Shown here: positions 17,456-23,983 of the stretch, piece by piece
Layout of the letters: every line of letters starts with the position of its first letter
Numbering within the stretch: position 1 is the stretch's first letter
From: Microcaldota archaeon
GTDB taxonomy: Archaea > Micrarchaeota > Micrarchaeia > Anstonellales > J096
Direction of reading: 5' to 3'
Length of the DNA: 37,268 nt
Assembly (NCBI GenBank): GCA_015523325.1
Contig: WAKO01000022.1
Location: forward strand, 1-37,268
Notes under the pieces: model-generated
Seen by the model: only the letters and a program-made list of their open reading frames with translations
Databases searched by the model: none
Told to the model about the DNA's origin: nothing
Translations under genes and position numbers: made by a program

Positions 17456-17683
17456 TTCAGTGCCTTGGAAAGACCTCTCTGGAGGGTTCACGGGGGGCAA
17501 GGCCCAAAAGAAAAGCATCTGAGGGCCTTAGCTCTGGGAACCTCCTAAAGGCCCTTTCAGGAGGGTTCACGGGGGGCAAGGCCCCGTGAAGAAGGCTTAG
17601 AAAAGCCTTAGCTCTGGGAACCTCCTAAGAGCCTTTCAGGAGGGTTCACGGGGGGCAAGGCCCCGTGAAGGGAAGGCTCCTAG
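17456..17683 (+). repeat. GC-rich hairpin repeat cluster B (between tRNA-Lys and tRNA-Ala)
   Basis: Three units of the same family as cluster A. The first (to about 17505) has a truncated terminal stem: CACGGGG, loop GGCAAGG, then CCC followed by AAAAG. The second carries a strong middle stem GAACCTCCT/AGGAGGGTTC (17538-17568) and an intact terminal stem CACGGGG/CCCCGTG (17568-17588). The third (17594-17668) has all three stems. A linker with AAGGCCC/GGGCCTT potential joins units one and two. The cluster ends 15 nt before tRNA-Ala. No gene is supported inside. Confidence 0.9.
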
Positions 17684-17755
17684 GGGCCCATAGCTCAACG
17701 GTAGAGCGCCCGCCTTGCACGCGGGAGGCTGAGGGTTCAAATCCCTCTGGGTCCA
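17684..17755 (+). tRNA. tRNA-Ala (anticodon TGC), island attachment site
   Basis: Acceptor GGGCCCA/TGGGTCC (one G-T pair), D stem GCTC/GAGC, anticodon stem CCCGC/GCGGG with loop CTTGCAC, T stem GAGGG/CCCTC, discriminator A at 17755. The 3' part from 17703 and 10 nt beyond the gene recur exactly at 19523-19585, marking this tRNA as the integration target of the segment that follows. Confidence 0.95.
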
Positions 17756-17765
17756 CTTAATTTTC
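17703..17765 (+). repeat. Left 63-bp direct repeat (attL-like) in tRNA-Ala
   Basis: The stretch from the D arm of tRNA-Ala to 10 nt past its 3' end is identical, base for base, to 19523-19585. A tRNA 3'-end duplication of this kind is the standard footprint of integration by a tyrosine-recombinase element. The intact tRNA is on the left side. Confidence 0.9.
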
Positions 17766-17784
17766 CCACTTTTGGTGGAAAATT
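17759..17784 (+). terminator. Inverted repeat after tRNA-Ala
   Basis: AATTTTCCCAC and GTGGAAAATT flank a 5-nt loop, with one bulged C. It starts 4 nt after the tRNA and straddles the right edge of the direct repeat. It could end the tRNA transcript or be part of the recombination site. Confidence 0.4.
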
Positions 17785-17837
17785 ATAAAAAATGGTAGTA
17801 ATATTTGTTTTTAAGGAGTGACAGAGGAGCTGTAATT

Positions 17838-18557
17838 ATGAGTACAAACATAGTAATGATATGTGGAGGGAAAGGTAGAAGGTTAAATTTGAATAGACCT
17901 AAAGGCTTTCTTAAGATAAGAGGTAAAGAATTGATAAGTTGACAACTTTTGGAAATATCTAAGTTGAAAGGAAAGGTTAGAATAATGTTTTCATGCAATA
18001 CTGAAAAACAAATTAAGGAGTACTTAAAAATAATCTCTAAGTTGGAAGATATAAAACGCTTTGATATTACATTTTCTACTCATTCTTATGGCAACCAGAT
18101 GAATGCTTTTGTTGTTGAGGAAGTAAAAAATTTTATTGAAGGTAACGAATTCTTTATTTGGTCTTACGGAGACCTTTTTTATGAGTACTCTCTACTAAAG
18201 AAATTATTGAGTCTTTATGAAAAAAATAGAACTACTGTGCTTACTTTAGGTAGACCAAAATATAGAGACTCTATTTTATATTATCTAGATGTAAACGGCA
18301 AGGTTAAAAAAGTAGACGATGAAAGTTCTATAATGCTTAAAAAGAAGTTGGGATTACATATGCCTATTTTAGTATACAATTTTCATTATGATTTCTTATT
18401 TGAATGTTCTAAGCAAAAAAGAAGTGAAAATTATTATGTTTGTGGTTTAATTGAAAGAGATGAACTGATTATTGGATTAGAATATAATAAAATTTTTAAT
18501 GTGAATAATAAATCTGACTTTGTAGAACTTGAGAACTATTTAAGATTATATAAATAA
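17838..18557 (+). pseudogene. Nucleotidyltransferase gene interrupted by an in-frame TGA
   Basis: One reading frame of 240 codons runs from ATG 17838 to TAA 18557 but contains TGA at 17940-17942 (codon 35). The N-terminal piece has the NTP-transferase signature ICGGKGRRL and RPKGFLKIRGKELIS; the frame continues QLLEISKLKGK after the stop, exactly where sugar-phosphate nucleotidyltransferases continue, often with Trp or an acidic residue at this point. A TGG-to-TGA change would explain it. Later motifs include WSYGDLFYE (metal-binding Asp region). TGA is a normal stop elsewhere in this window, so a nonsense mutation is the simplest reading; restart at TTG 17949 would give a 202-aa protein without the nucleotide-binding loop. 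It is the first gene of the tRNA-Ala island. Confidence 0.75.
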
Positions 18558-18565
18558 GGGGAATA

Positions 18566-19375
18566 ATGGAAGTTAATTGGCTTAGGAAATGGGAAGAAAG
18601 TATTTGTATAGATATTTTTTATGGAAAAAGACTATCTGAAGCTGAAACGGCCATAATCTACTTATATGGAATGCCTGGGAAACCTTTGGAAAAGAATTCT
18701 AATTTTGTTAAAGAATTTGTAAAAGAAGGTTTACTTATATTTAGTCCTCATTATAAAGGAACTTATGAGAGTTATTCTTGTTTTAGAATTAGAGGAGCTA
18801 TGGATACTCTAGAGAAGACTGTAGAATTTATTATGAAGGGCAAAGTAGTTAACTTGTTAAATAGGGATTGTTTAGAGTGGAGACCCAAACATCTTTTTTT
18901 TATTGGAGAGAGTTTTGGAGGAAGTTTGGCTTTAATTGCGTCTTCTTTACCTCATGTTGATGGATTGATAGTTTTAGCAGCACCTGTAGATTATGAAGAT
19001 CATAATAAGACTTATGAAGAAGAGGATATTAGAAGTTTAATAAGATACGTCAATATTTTTTATCCAAACTCCTGGCGTTTTTGTGATGAATATAAGGAAC
19101 ATCCTTTGAAGTTAATAAATGACTTGATTGAAGAGGGAAATCCTAAAAAATACCTAAAAAAACTTAAAAAAAAGAAAGTTCTAGCCATACATGGAAAAAA
19201 AGATAAGAGTGTAAATTTCAATAGAAGTAAATTTTTAATTGAGTTTTTAGGGGGAATTAAAGAGGGAAAGAGGGAATTAATTGCTTTGAATGAAGGCCAT
19301 ACTAATTTTGAAAAAATAATCTGCAAAAGCGAAATTAGGAATAAAATAATGACATTTCTTGGGGTTAAAAAATGA
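18566..19375 (+). CDS. Alpha/beta-hydrolase family protein
   Basis: A 269-aa protein with an alpha/beta-hydrolase fold: nucleophile elbow GESFGG (Ser116), acid in IHGKKD (Asp213) and histidine in NEGHTNF (His245), all in the right order and spacing for a Ser-Asp-His triad. The early YGMPGKP loop could form the oxyanion hole. It resembles the peptidase S9/dienelactone hydrolase-like group more than classical lipases; the substrate is unknown. It follows the broken nucleotidyltransferase by 8 nt (GGGG ribosome-binding site), and its stop overlaps the next ATG (ATGA). All are within the tRNA-Ala island. Confidence 0.8.
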   Translation: MEVNWLRKWEESICIDIFYGKRLSEAETAIIYLYGMPGKPLEKNSNFVKEFVKEGLLIFSPHYKGTYESYSCFRIRGAMDTLEKTVEFIMKGKVVNLLNRDCLEWRPKHLFFIGESFGGSLALIASSLPHVDGLIVLAAPVDYEDHNKTYEEEDIRSLIRYVNIFYPNSWRFCDEYKEHPLKLINDLIEEGNPKKYLKKLKKKKVLAIHGKKDKSVNFNRSKFLIEFLGGIKEGKRELIALNEGHTNFEKIICKSEIRNKIMTFLGVKK

Positions 19376-19509
19376 GCTTGAAAACCTTATTGAAAAATAA
19401 GAGTAACGATTATTCTGCTATTGAAAGAGAATTTGTTAATAAGAATAAAAGGTCTTTTTTATATTTTATCCTGTTTTTTGCCATGATGTGTTTAGAAACG
19501 CAAAAATAA
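19372..19509 (+). pseudogene. Truncated ORF at the island's right edge
   Basis: A 45-codon ORF starts in an ATGA overlap with the hydrolase stop and ends at TAA, 13 nt before the right direct repeat. It contains a hydrophobic run (SFLYFILFFAMMCLE). The operon-like overlap followed by sudden termination at the island edge suggests the 5' part of a larger gene cut off by recombination. No family can be recognised. It could also be a genuine tiny membrane protein. Confidence 0.5.
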
Positions 19510-19522
19510 TAAAATGAATTGG

Positions 19523-19585
19523 AGAGCGCCCGCCTTGCACGCGGGAGGCTGAGGGTTCAAATCCCTCTGGGTCCACTTAATTTTC
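19523..19585 (+). repeat. Right 63-bp direct repeat (attR-like), tRNA-Ala fragment
   Basis: Exact copy of 17703-17765: from the D arm through the anticodon arm, T arm and acceptor 3' strand, plus the 10 nt that follow. The acceptor 5' strand and D loop are missing, so this is not a functional tRNA. Confidence 0.9.
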
Positions 19586-19614
19586 TAAGTCCTAACCCTT
19601 CCAACCCAAAGAAG

Positions 19615-19667
19615 TTTGGCTATAATAATAGCCATAAATCAGAAATATGGCTAGTTTATTAGCCAAA
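19615..19667. promoter_or_regulatory. Large inverted repeat upstream of gene pair
   Basis: Two 22-nt arms (19615-19636 and 19646-19667) are inverted copies with 18 of 22 positions matching, separated by 9 nt. Outer ends are TTTGGCTA/TAGCCAAA and inner ends TAGCCATA/TATGGCTA, so GGCTA/TAGCC occurs four times and the arms can also fold separately. It ends 15 nt before a TTTATAAAAT promoter-like box (19682-19691) that sits about 25 nt from the next ATG, a good place for an operator. Confidence 0.55.
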
Positions 19668-19711
19668 AATCCCATCACAACATTTATAAAATCTTTTAGA
19701 GATGTTAATAT

Positions 19712-20539
19712 ATGGAAATAAATGGTAGTGTGAAAACTAAAGGGAGCAAAGATTACAGAGAGTTAGGAAAAAGATTAGAAGAACTAAGCTTGAAGTATTT
19801 GAAGGAAAGAGAAAAGAGGAGAGAAGTTGAGAAGGAAGTATTGGAAGTTATGAGGGAAGCAGTTGAAAACAGAGAAGATAAAGCCCTAAGGCTATTTTCC
19901 CATTATTTTTTAATAAAAAATGTTGAAACAAGCGATGAATTTTTGAGGGATGTTTCAAACATCCTAGGAGAAAAAGGAATAAAAACAATAAAAAAAGAGT
20001 TGGAAAAGCTTGGAAAAGAAGATAGAAGGATTATTTGGGGGTTAAAAAAGAAGCAAATAATAAATTTTTTGATTTACTCTTCCCTAAAGGCTCCTAATAA
20101 GATTAAAGAAGTAGATAATATAATTATCTCTTTATTTGGAAATGAAGATAGACTTGTTTATGAGTATTATAGAAAACTGTTTGTTGAGGCTAGGAGGTCA
20201 ACTAATACTAAAGAAGTTGAAAAAGAAGTTGTGAATGCTATTGCAAGTAGAATTAAGCATTATCTAAATGAAAAAAACTATTCTAGAGCCTATAGGATAA
20301 TTACTCTATTTAAGAAACATTTTCCTCTCTCAAATTCACTAAAGTTAGAAAGGTTGGAAGACATGTTCATTAAAAACTTAAGAAAAGTCAATTCTGAGGA
20401 TAAAGAATTTAGAAATGCTAAGTATTTTTTCTCCAAATATAGGAAAGACTTCCTTAGTTTGGATCCCTTTAATAAGAAGTTGAGGGAAGTGGGAAAGGAG
20501 AAGTTTCCCTCCCTATTTAGGAAAAAGACAAGAATTTAG
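19712..20539 (+). CDS. Hypothetical helical protein (first of a pair)
   Basis: A 275-aa, highly charged, Lys/Glu-rich protein with no signal peptide, membrane helix or cysteine. The N-terminal 60 residues look like a coiled coil (LGKRLEELSLKYLKEREKRR); the rest reads as helix-turn-helix pairs like TPR-type solenoids, including EKNYSRAYRIITLFKKHFPLS. I recognise no family. Its promoter box lies about 25 nt upstream with no Shine-Dalgarno, so it is probably leaderless, and an inverted repeat lies just above. It is followed after 7 nt by a related-looking gene, so the two probably act together. Confidence 0.7.
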   Translation: MEINGSVKTKGSKDYRELGKRLEELSLKYLKEREKRREVEKEVLEVMREAVENREDKALRLFSHYFLIKNVETSDEFLRDVSNILGEKGIKTIKKELEKLGKEDRRIIWGLKKKQIINFLIYSSLKAPNKIKEVDNIIISLFGNEDRLVYEYYRKLFVEARRSTNTKEVEKEVVNAIASRIKHYLNEKNYSRAYRIITLFKKHFPLSNSLKLERLEDMFIKNLRKVNSEDKEFRNAKYFFSKYRKDFLSLDPFNKKLREVGKEKFPSLFRKKTRI

Positions 20540-20546
20540 GGAGAGA

Positions 20547-21221
20547 ATGGGAGAAGAGAATAGGATTAAAATTAGCGAAGAAGATATAATAAAAACGTAT
20601 AGTTTTTATGTAACAAACAAACAGCATAGAAATTATATAGAGGAAAGAGTTGTTCTTGCTTTTTCAAGGGTTGATGTTGAGACAAAGAAAAGTTTATTGA
20701 AATGGTTTTACAATAGAAATCCTTTTGAAAAAAATTTATTGAAAAATATCTATATAAAAGGAGATAGAAGTTTTGTAGAGCTAATGAGTATAAAGGAAGT
20801 AAAGCAAAAAGATAAAGTGTTTTTCTCTTCTGTAGTCGCAAAACATTTTCCTCATTTATTAAAAAACCTGAGGAAAGATTTAATAAGCTCTAGAGATTTT
20901 AGACTTCTCCATTATCTTTACAAAAAGTTTTCAAAGGAACTTAATAGTTATAGCGGATCAAAGAAGTTTGTTGAGGAATTCATAAAGAATGGTGTTGATT
21001 TTTACATATTAAAAAAAGATTATAAGAGGGCTTATGCACTAGTTAGAGAAGCTAAAAGCCCTTATTTGGAAAATCATTTTATTCAAAGAATTGGAAGCTT
21101 AAAAGGAGACAAAAAACTTTTAGAGTTCCTAAAAAAAGCTAAAAAAAGTAGTGGAGAGATTTCTTTAAGGATAAGAGAAGAGTATGAAAAGAGGGTTAAA
21201 GGGGGATTTCTTTTCTATTAA
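20547..21221 (+). CDS. Hypothetical helical protein (second of a pair)
   Basis: A 224-aa basic, alpha-helical protein of unknown family. The segment KKDYKRAYALVREAKSPYLENHFIQRI resembles the NYSRAYRIITLFKKHFPLSNS segment of the preceding protein in pattern (YxRAY, then a Leu-Asx turn, then Arg-Ile/Leu), suggesting diverged repeats of one fold or old paralogues. There are no catalytic motifs, membrane segments or cysteines. A Shine-Dalgarno-like GGGAGAG precedes its ATG, 7 nt after the previous stop. Its TAA ends exactly 1 nt before tRNA-Ser. Confidence 0.7.
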   Translation: MGEENRIKISEEDIIKTYSFYVTNKQHRNYIEERVVLAFSRVDVETKKSLLKWFYNRNPFEKNLLKNIYIKGDRSFVELMSIKEVKQKDKVFFSSVVAKHFPHLLKNLRKDLISSRDFRLLHYLYKKFSKELNSYSGSKKFVEEFIKNGVDFYILKKDYKRAYALVREAKSPYLENHFIQRIGSLKGDKKLLEFLKKAKKSSGEISLRIREEYEKRVKGGFLFY

Positions 21222-21313
21222 GCTGGGGTGCCGGAGCGGTTAACGGGCCGGACTCGAGGACAGGAAATCCGGTGCCTTTTAAAGGCGCAGGGGTTCAAAT
21301 CCCCTCCCCAGCA
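21222..21313 (+). tRNA. tRNA-Ser (probably CGA) with 8 extra nt in the anticodon loop
   Basis: Acceptor GCTGGGG/CCCCAGC, T stem AGGGG/CCCCT around TTCAAAT, a long variable arm GTGCC...GGCGC and anticodon stem CCGGA/TCCGG define a type II tRNA. The anticodon loop is 15 nt instead of 7 (about 21256-21270). Removing 8 nt after position 34, 35 or 36 leaves CTCGAAA, the normal tRNA-Ser(CGA) loop; removal after position 33 would instead leave the Ser(GGA) loop CTGGAAA. The discriminator is A, whereas archaeal tRNA-Ser usually has G73. It could be a gene with an unusually short intron at a non-standard site, or a defective copy. Confidence 0.75.
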
Positions 21314-21394
21314 AATGGGGTAAAGGAGAGAATAGAAAAATAGAAACTTTAGCTTGTTATTAATTGGCTTAGAAAAAGAAATGTTTGAGAAGTT

Positions 21395-21515
21395 TGCCAA
21401 GGGGGGGACTCGAACCCCCGACCTCCAGATGGCTCAGAGCTATCCAATCATCGCTTTTGCTCAGCACTCATAGCTCCTATGAGTCTGGCGCTCTGGCCTC
21501 CTGAGCTACCTTGGC
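21395..21515 (-). tRNA. Elongator tRNA-Met (CAT) with a 47-nt intron
   Basis: Acceptor GCCAAGG/CCTTGGC, D stem GCTC/GAGC, anticodon stem CCAGA/TCTGG, T stem GGGGG/CCCCC around TTCGAGT, discriminator A at 21395. The intron is 21431-21477, between positions 37 and 38. The junction forms a textbook bulge-helix-bulge: central 4-bp helix CTCA/TGAG, 3-nt bulges TAG and CCA cut as TA|G and CC|A, and an intron helix GAGCTAT/ATAGCTC. Introns at this site of tRNA-Met are common in archaea and require the splicing endonuclease. Confidence 0.93.
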
Positions 21516-21560
21516 GTTATTTCAGCATTATTTTAATTTGGAGCAACCTTATTAAAATTT

Positions 21561-21791
21561 ATGGGAAAGGAATTGATTGGAGCATTGTTAATATTACTGG
21601 GGTTAACTTTATTGGCACTAGGATTGTTCTTTACATTGTCTCCTCAAAAAGAAGAAACTAACTTTGAGTTTTCAGGGGTTGTGTTTTTAGGGCCTATTCC
21701 AATCCCATTTGGAAATTTTCCTCTTTCTCTAGCATTAGTAATTTCTTTAATTATAGTTATTTTTTACATCCTCTTTTTTATTTACAAATAA
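21561..21791 (+). CDS. DUF131 (TIGR00304) small membrane protein
   Basis: A 76-aa protein with two membrane helices (about 5-25 and 53-75) joined by a short loop. The loop contains FSGVVFLGPIPIPFGN, the hallmark of the archaeal DUF131/TIGR00304 family. Function is unknown. It begins 45 nt after the 5' end of the divergent tRNA-Met, and the AT-rich TTATTTTAATTTGG stretch between them can serve as promoter. The next gene converges from the other strand. Confidence 0.8.
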   Translation: MGKELIGALLILLGLTLLALGLFFTLSPQKEETNFEFSGVVFLGPIPIPFGNFPLSLALVISLIIVIFYILFFIYK

Positions 21792-21830
21792 GAAGCCTTA
21801 AACGCTACAAGCCACAAAAATTTCTAAAAG

Positions 21831-23030
21831 CTATGAAATTAGGGCAGAGAGTACTTTTATTAAGGAAGGTCTTTTCATTATTAGCTTTTTAACAGCAGGG
21901 GCAAAGTTTTCTTTTGTTATATTGTGGAGTTCCTCCTTGTTGAGTTCTTTAAATATAAAGTTCAAATCGTCATCTCCTAACCTTTCCATAACTTTTCTCA
22001 ATACCAACCTTTTTTGTAGCTTATTTGAGTTTATGCTCTTCCACTTCTCCTCATACTCTTTTTTCAAGAAACTTTCTTCTAGCTTCTTATTCTTAAAAGC
22101 CTTGACCAATGCTTCTCCTGCAATATAACCAGCTTGCATTGCTAATGCAATTCCTCCTCCATGGATCGGATCTACTTGTTTTGCGGCTGTTCCTATGACT
22201 AAAGCCCTTCCTTTTACAAAGCTTTTTAGAGGAGCCCCTACACTTATTACTCCTCCAAAATCCAAGAGGGTTGAAGAATTTCTTAGTTGTTCATGCTCTT
22301 CCATAAACTTATCCAAATAGTATTTTGGATCGGCTCCCTTCAAATTCCCTCTCTTGGTATTTGTTGTAATATGACCACCAACCCCAACCCCTACATTTGC
22401 TTTTTTATCCTTTTTAGGAAATATCCAAACATAACCTCTTGGAGCAATTTCATTCCCAAAATAAAGCTCTATCATTTCCTCATGCTCATAAGGGATTACT
22501 TCATACTCATAGCAGGTATCAACATCATAAGGTTTATGAACTGTTGGGAAACCTAGCTTTCTAGCTATTAATGCTTCCATTCCCTCTGCACTCACAACAA
22601 CTTTAGCATCAACTTCAAAAGCTTTCCTTCCCCCATGTTTTACATTAAGAGTATAATGGTTTTTCCTAACTTTTACATCCTCAACCTTGTGGTAAACCTT
22701 TAACTTTGCTCCCTCTTTTGTCGCTAATTCCGCCAACCATTTGTCAAAGAACTTTCTCTCCAAAACATAGCCTCCTTCTTCAATTACTAGGGGATTAGCC
22801 TTGTTTGGAGGATAAAGTTTTGCTCCTCTGACCTCTAAAGAATAGCATTCTTTTGGCAGTTCAAGGTTTTGATTTATTAGTTCTACTTTTCCTAAAGCCT
22901 CTCCACACCTTACAGGATTTCCTACCTCTTTCTTCTTTTCAAACATTATAACATTAAGCCCATTTTTTGCACAAATTCTAGCCAATGTTGAGCCGGCCGG
23001 TCCTGCTCCAACTATTGCAACATCATACAT
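21831..23030 (-). CDS. Geranylgeranyl reductase (archaeal lipid saturation)
   Basis: FAD-dependent reductase of the geranylgeranyl reductase family, 399 aa, expected to saturate the geranylgeranyl chains of archaeal ether lipids. Motifs: N-terminal dinucleotide-binding VGAGPAGSTLARICA, VRCGEALGK (the PxxxCGE-type catalytic motif of the family), and a C-terminal FAD motif GTAAKQVDPIHGGGIALAMQAG. YVWIFPKKDKKANVGVG is also typical. A two-cluster ferredoxin gene lies 19 nt upstream in the same direction and is the likely electron donor. The protein is probably membrane-associated. Which lipid intermediate it acts on is not visible. Confidence 0.92.
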   Translation of the reverse strand: MYDVAIVGAGPAGSTLARICAKNGLNVIMFEKKKEVGNPVRCGEALGKVELINQNLELPKECYSLEVRGAKLYPPNKANPLVIEEGGYVLERKFFDKWLAELATKEGAKLKVYHKVEDVKVRKNHYTLNVKHGGRKAFEVDAKVVVSAEGMEALIARKLGFPTVHKPYDVDTCYEYEVIPYEHEEMIELYFGNEIAPRGYVWIFPKKDKKANVGVGVGGHITTNTKRGNLKGADPKYYLDKFMEEHEQLRNSSTLLDFGGVISVGAPLKSFVKGRALVIGTAAKQVDPIHGGGIALAMQAGYIAGEALVKAFKNKKLEESFLKKEYEEKWKSINSNKLQKRLVLRKVMERLGDDDLNFIFKELNKEELHNITKENFAPAVKKLIMKRPSLIKVLSALIS

Positions 23031-23049
23031 ACAATCCCTTCCATACTTA

Positions 23050-23274
23050 TTAAATGAGCTTTTTTGCTTTTTCCTCTTCCAGCTCTTTTAGGCTTTTTAC
23101 TCCTTTGAACATCTCTATTACATCTGCAGGACAAACTCTTACACAAATACTGCAATCTATGCATTTGTCAGGATAAACCTTCATTCTATTTCCTTCATAG
23201 CTTATTGCTGAAGTTGGACAAACACTAGAACATCCAACACACACTATACATCCATCATGGTCTATAACAATCAT
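23050..23274 (-). CDS. 2x[4Fe-4S] ferredoxin
   Basis: A 74-aa ferredoxin with two cluster motifs, CIVCVGCSSVCP and CIDCSICVRVCP. The canonical CxxCxxCxxxCP spacing is intact in both. A short Glu/Lys-rich tail follows. It lies 19 nt before the geranylgeranyl reductase gene in the same operon; archaeal geranylgeranyl reductases are known to use ferredoxin, so it is the likely partner (inference from neighbourhood). Confidence 0.93.
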   Translation of the reverse strand: MIVIDHDGCIVCVGCSSVCPTSAISYEGNRMKVYPDKCIDCSICVRVCPADVIEMFKGVKSLKELEEEKAKKLI

Positions 23275-23353
23275 TACTTTAATCTTGAAGCATAAGCTTT
23301 AAATTACATCAAGAGAGTTTTGTTTGACTTATTTATTAGCTTACAGCTAAGGC

Positions 23354-23776
23354 CTAAAGATAAATTAGTTGATCTGCATAGTTTTTTAAGGCTGAGCTAA
23401 AACCAAAGCGTTTGGAAATAACTATTATTTCCTTTCCTAGCTCTTTTAACCTCCTTATTGCTGGAACAAAATCAGTATCTCTTGTAACTATAACCACTTT
23501 CCCAAGGTTTTCTTTTATTGGATAATAAATTAAATCAACCGCCATAGCCACATCTATATCTCCTGAAGCCTGAATTGGTTCAAAACCTTGGTTTATAACA
23601 GCTTCAATAAGCTTCTCATTAGCAAATTGGTCTAGATAAACATTAGCTCTAATCACATTTCCCATCTTTTTAGCTTTTCTTTTCACCTTTGCTAAATCTA
23701 AATGCATTTCTTTTCTGAGCATATTAGGGCCATCAACAAATATTCCTACTTTGTTATTTTTGAGGAAATCAAACAT
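23354..23776 (-). CDS. NYN-domain (LabA/TIGR00288-like) protein
   Basis: A 140-aa single-domain NYN (PIN-like nuclease fold) protein of the archaeal TIGR00288/LabA type. Conserved acidic sites are visible: VGIFVDGPNM near the N-terminus, GDIDVAMAVDLI in the centre and VTRDTDFVPAIRRL near the end, which together form the metal-binding pocket of the fold. A role in RNA processing or decay is plausible from the family but unproven. A TTAAATAAATAT box and CAGGGAT precede its ATG. It diverges from the AlbA_2 cassette. Confidence 0.85.
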   Translation of the reverse strand: MFDFLKNNKVGIFVDGPNMLRKEMHLDLAKVKRKAKKMGNVIRANVYLDQFANEKLIEAVINQGFEPIQASGDIDVAMAVDLIYYPIKENLGKVVIVTRDTDFVPAIRRLKELGKEIIVISKRFGFSSALKNYADQLIYL

Positions 23777-23890
23777 AGTATCCCTGATCTTTACTCCTGA
23801 TATTTATTTAATTTAACTTTTCTCCTGGGGCATTAAGTTAATAGCAGAAAAAACATTTAAAGGTGATTTCCTTTTTGTGTTTTAACTATT

Positions 23891-23947
23891 TTTCCTGAAC
23901 CTTTTATGAACCATCCCTGAACTTAACCATTAGTTCAGTAAGTGTTC
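23891..23947. repeat. 57-bp direct repeat, left copy (phased TGAAC array)
   Basis: Identical to 25266-25322. It contains TGAAC at 23896, 23907 and 23918 (exactly 11 bp apart) and the inverted half-site GTTCA at 23933, with GTTCC at 23944 (again 11 bp apart). The inner pair makes a CTGAACT/AGTTCAG palindrome with an 8-nt centre. It ends 36 nt before the ATG of the enclosed gene, directly upstream of its AT-rich promoter box. Confidence 0.92.
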
Positions 23948-23949
23948 CG

Positions 23950-23965
23950 TTAAAATTAAAAATAT
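23950..23965 (+). promoter_or_regulatory. TATA-like box of the AlbA_2 cassette gene
   Basis: TTAAAATTAAAAATAT lies about 26 nt before ATG 23984, with no Shine-Dalgarno between, so the transcript is probably leaderless. The repeat array lies right above it, as an activator or operator site would. Confidence 0.5.
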
Positions 23966-23983
23966 GCCCTGGTAAAGCAGATT

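Larger units (their letters stand above)
17766..19522 (+). mobile_element. Degraded tRNA-Ala island
   Basis: This segment lies between the 63-bp direct repeats. It holds a nucleotidyltransferase gene broken by TGA, an intact alpha/beta-hydrolase-like gene and a 45-codon remnant that stops just before the right repeat. No integrase, recombinase or replication gene is present, so it is either a cargo-only remnant or was mobilised in trans. The exact identity of the repeats suggests a fairly recent event or selection on the tRNA sequence. Confidence 0.7.

Noticed and set aside
17940..17942. TGA as selenocysteine
   Set aside because: The family does not use selenocysteine, Trp or an acidic residue is expected at this site, and I see no SECIS-like structure. 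A nonsense mutation is simpler.
19523..19585. Second tRNA-Ala gene
   Set aside because: It lacks the acceptor 5' strand and the D loop, so it cannot fold into a tRNA; it is the attachment-site copy.
21431..21477. C/D-box guide RNA inside the tRNA-Met intron (CTGA and GATGA-like boxes)
   Set aside because: The CTGA near the 3' end is part of the bulge-helix-bulge helix, no proper C box is present, and the guide spacing is too short.
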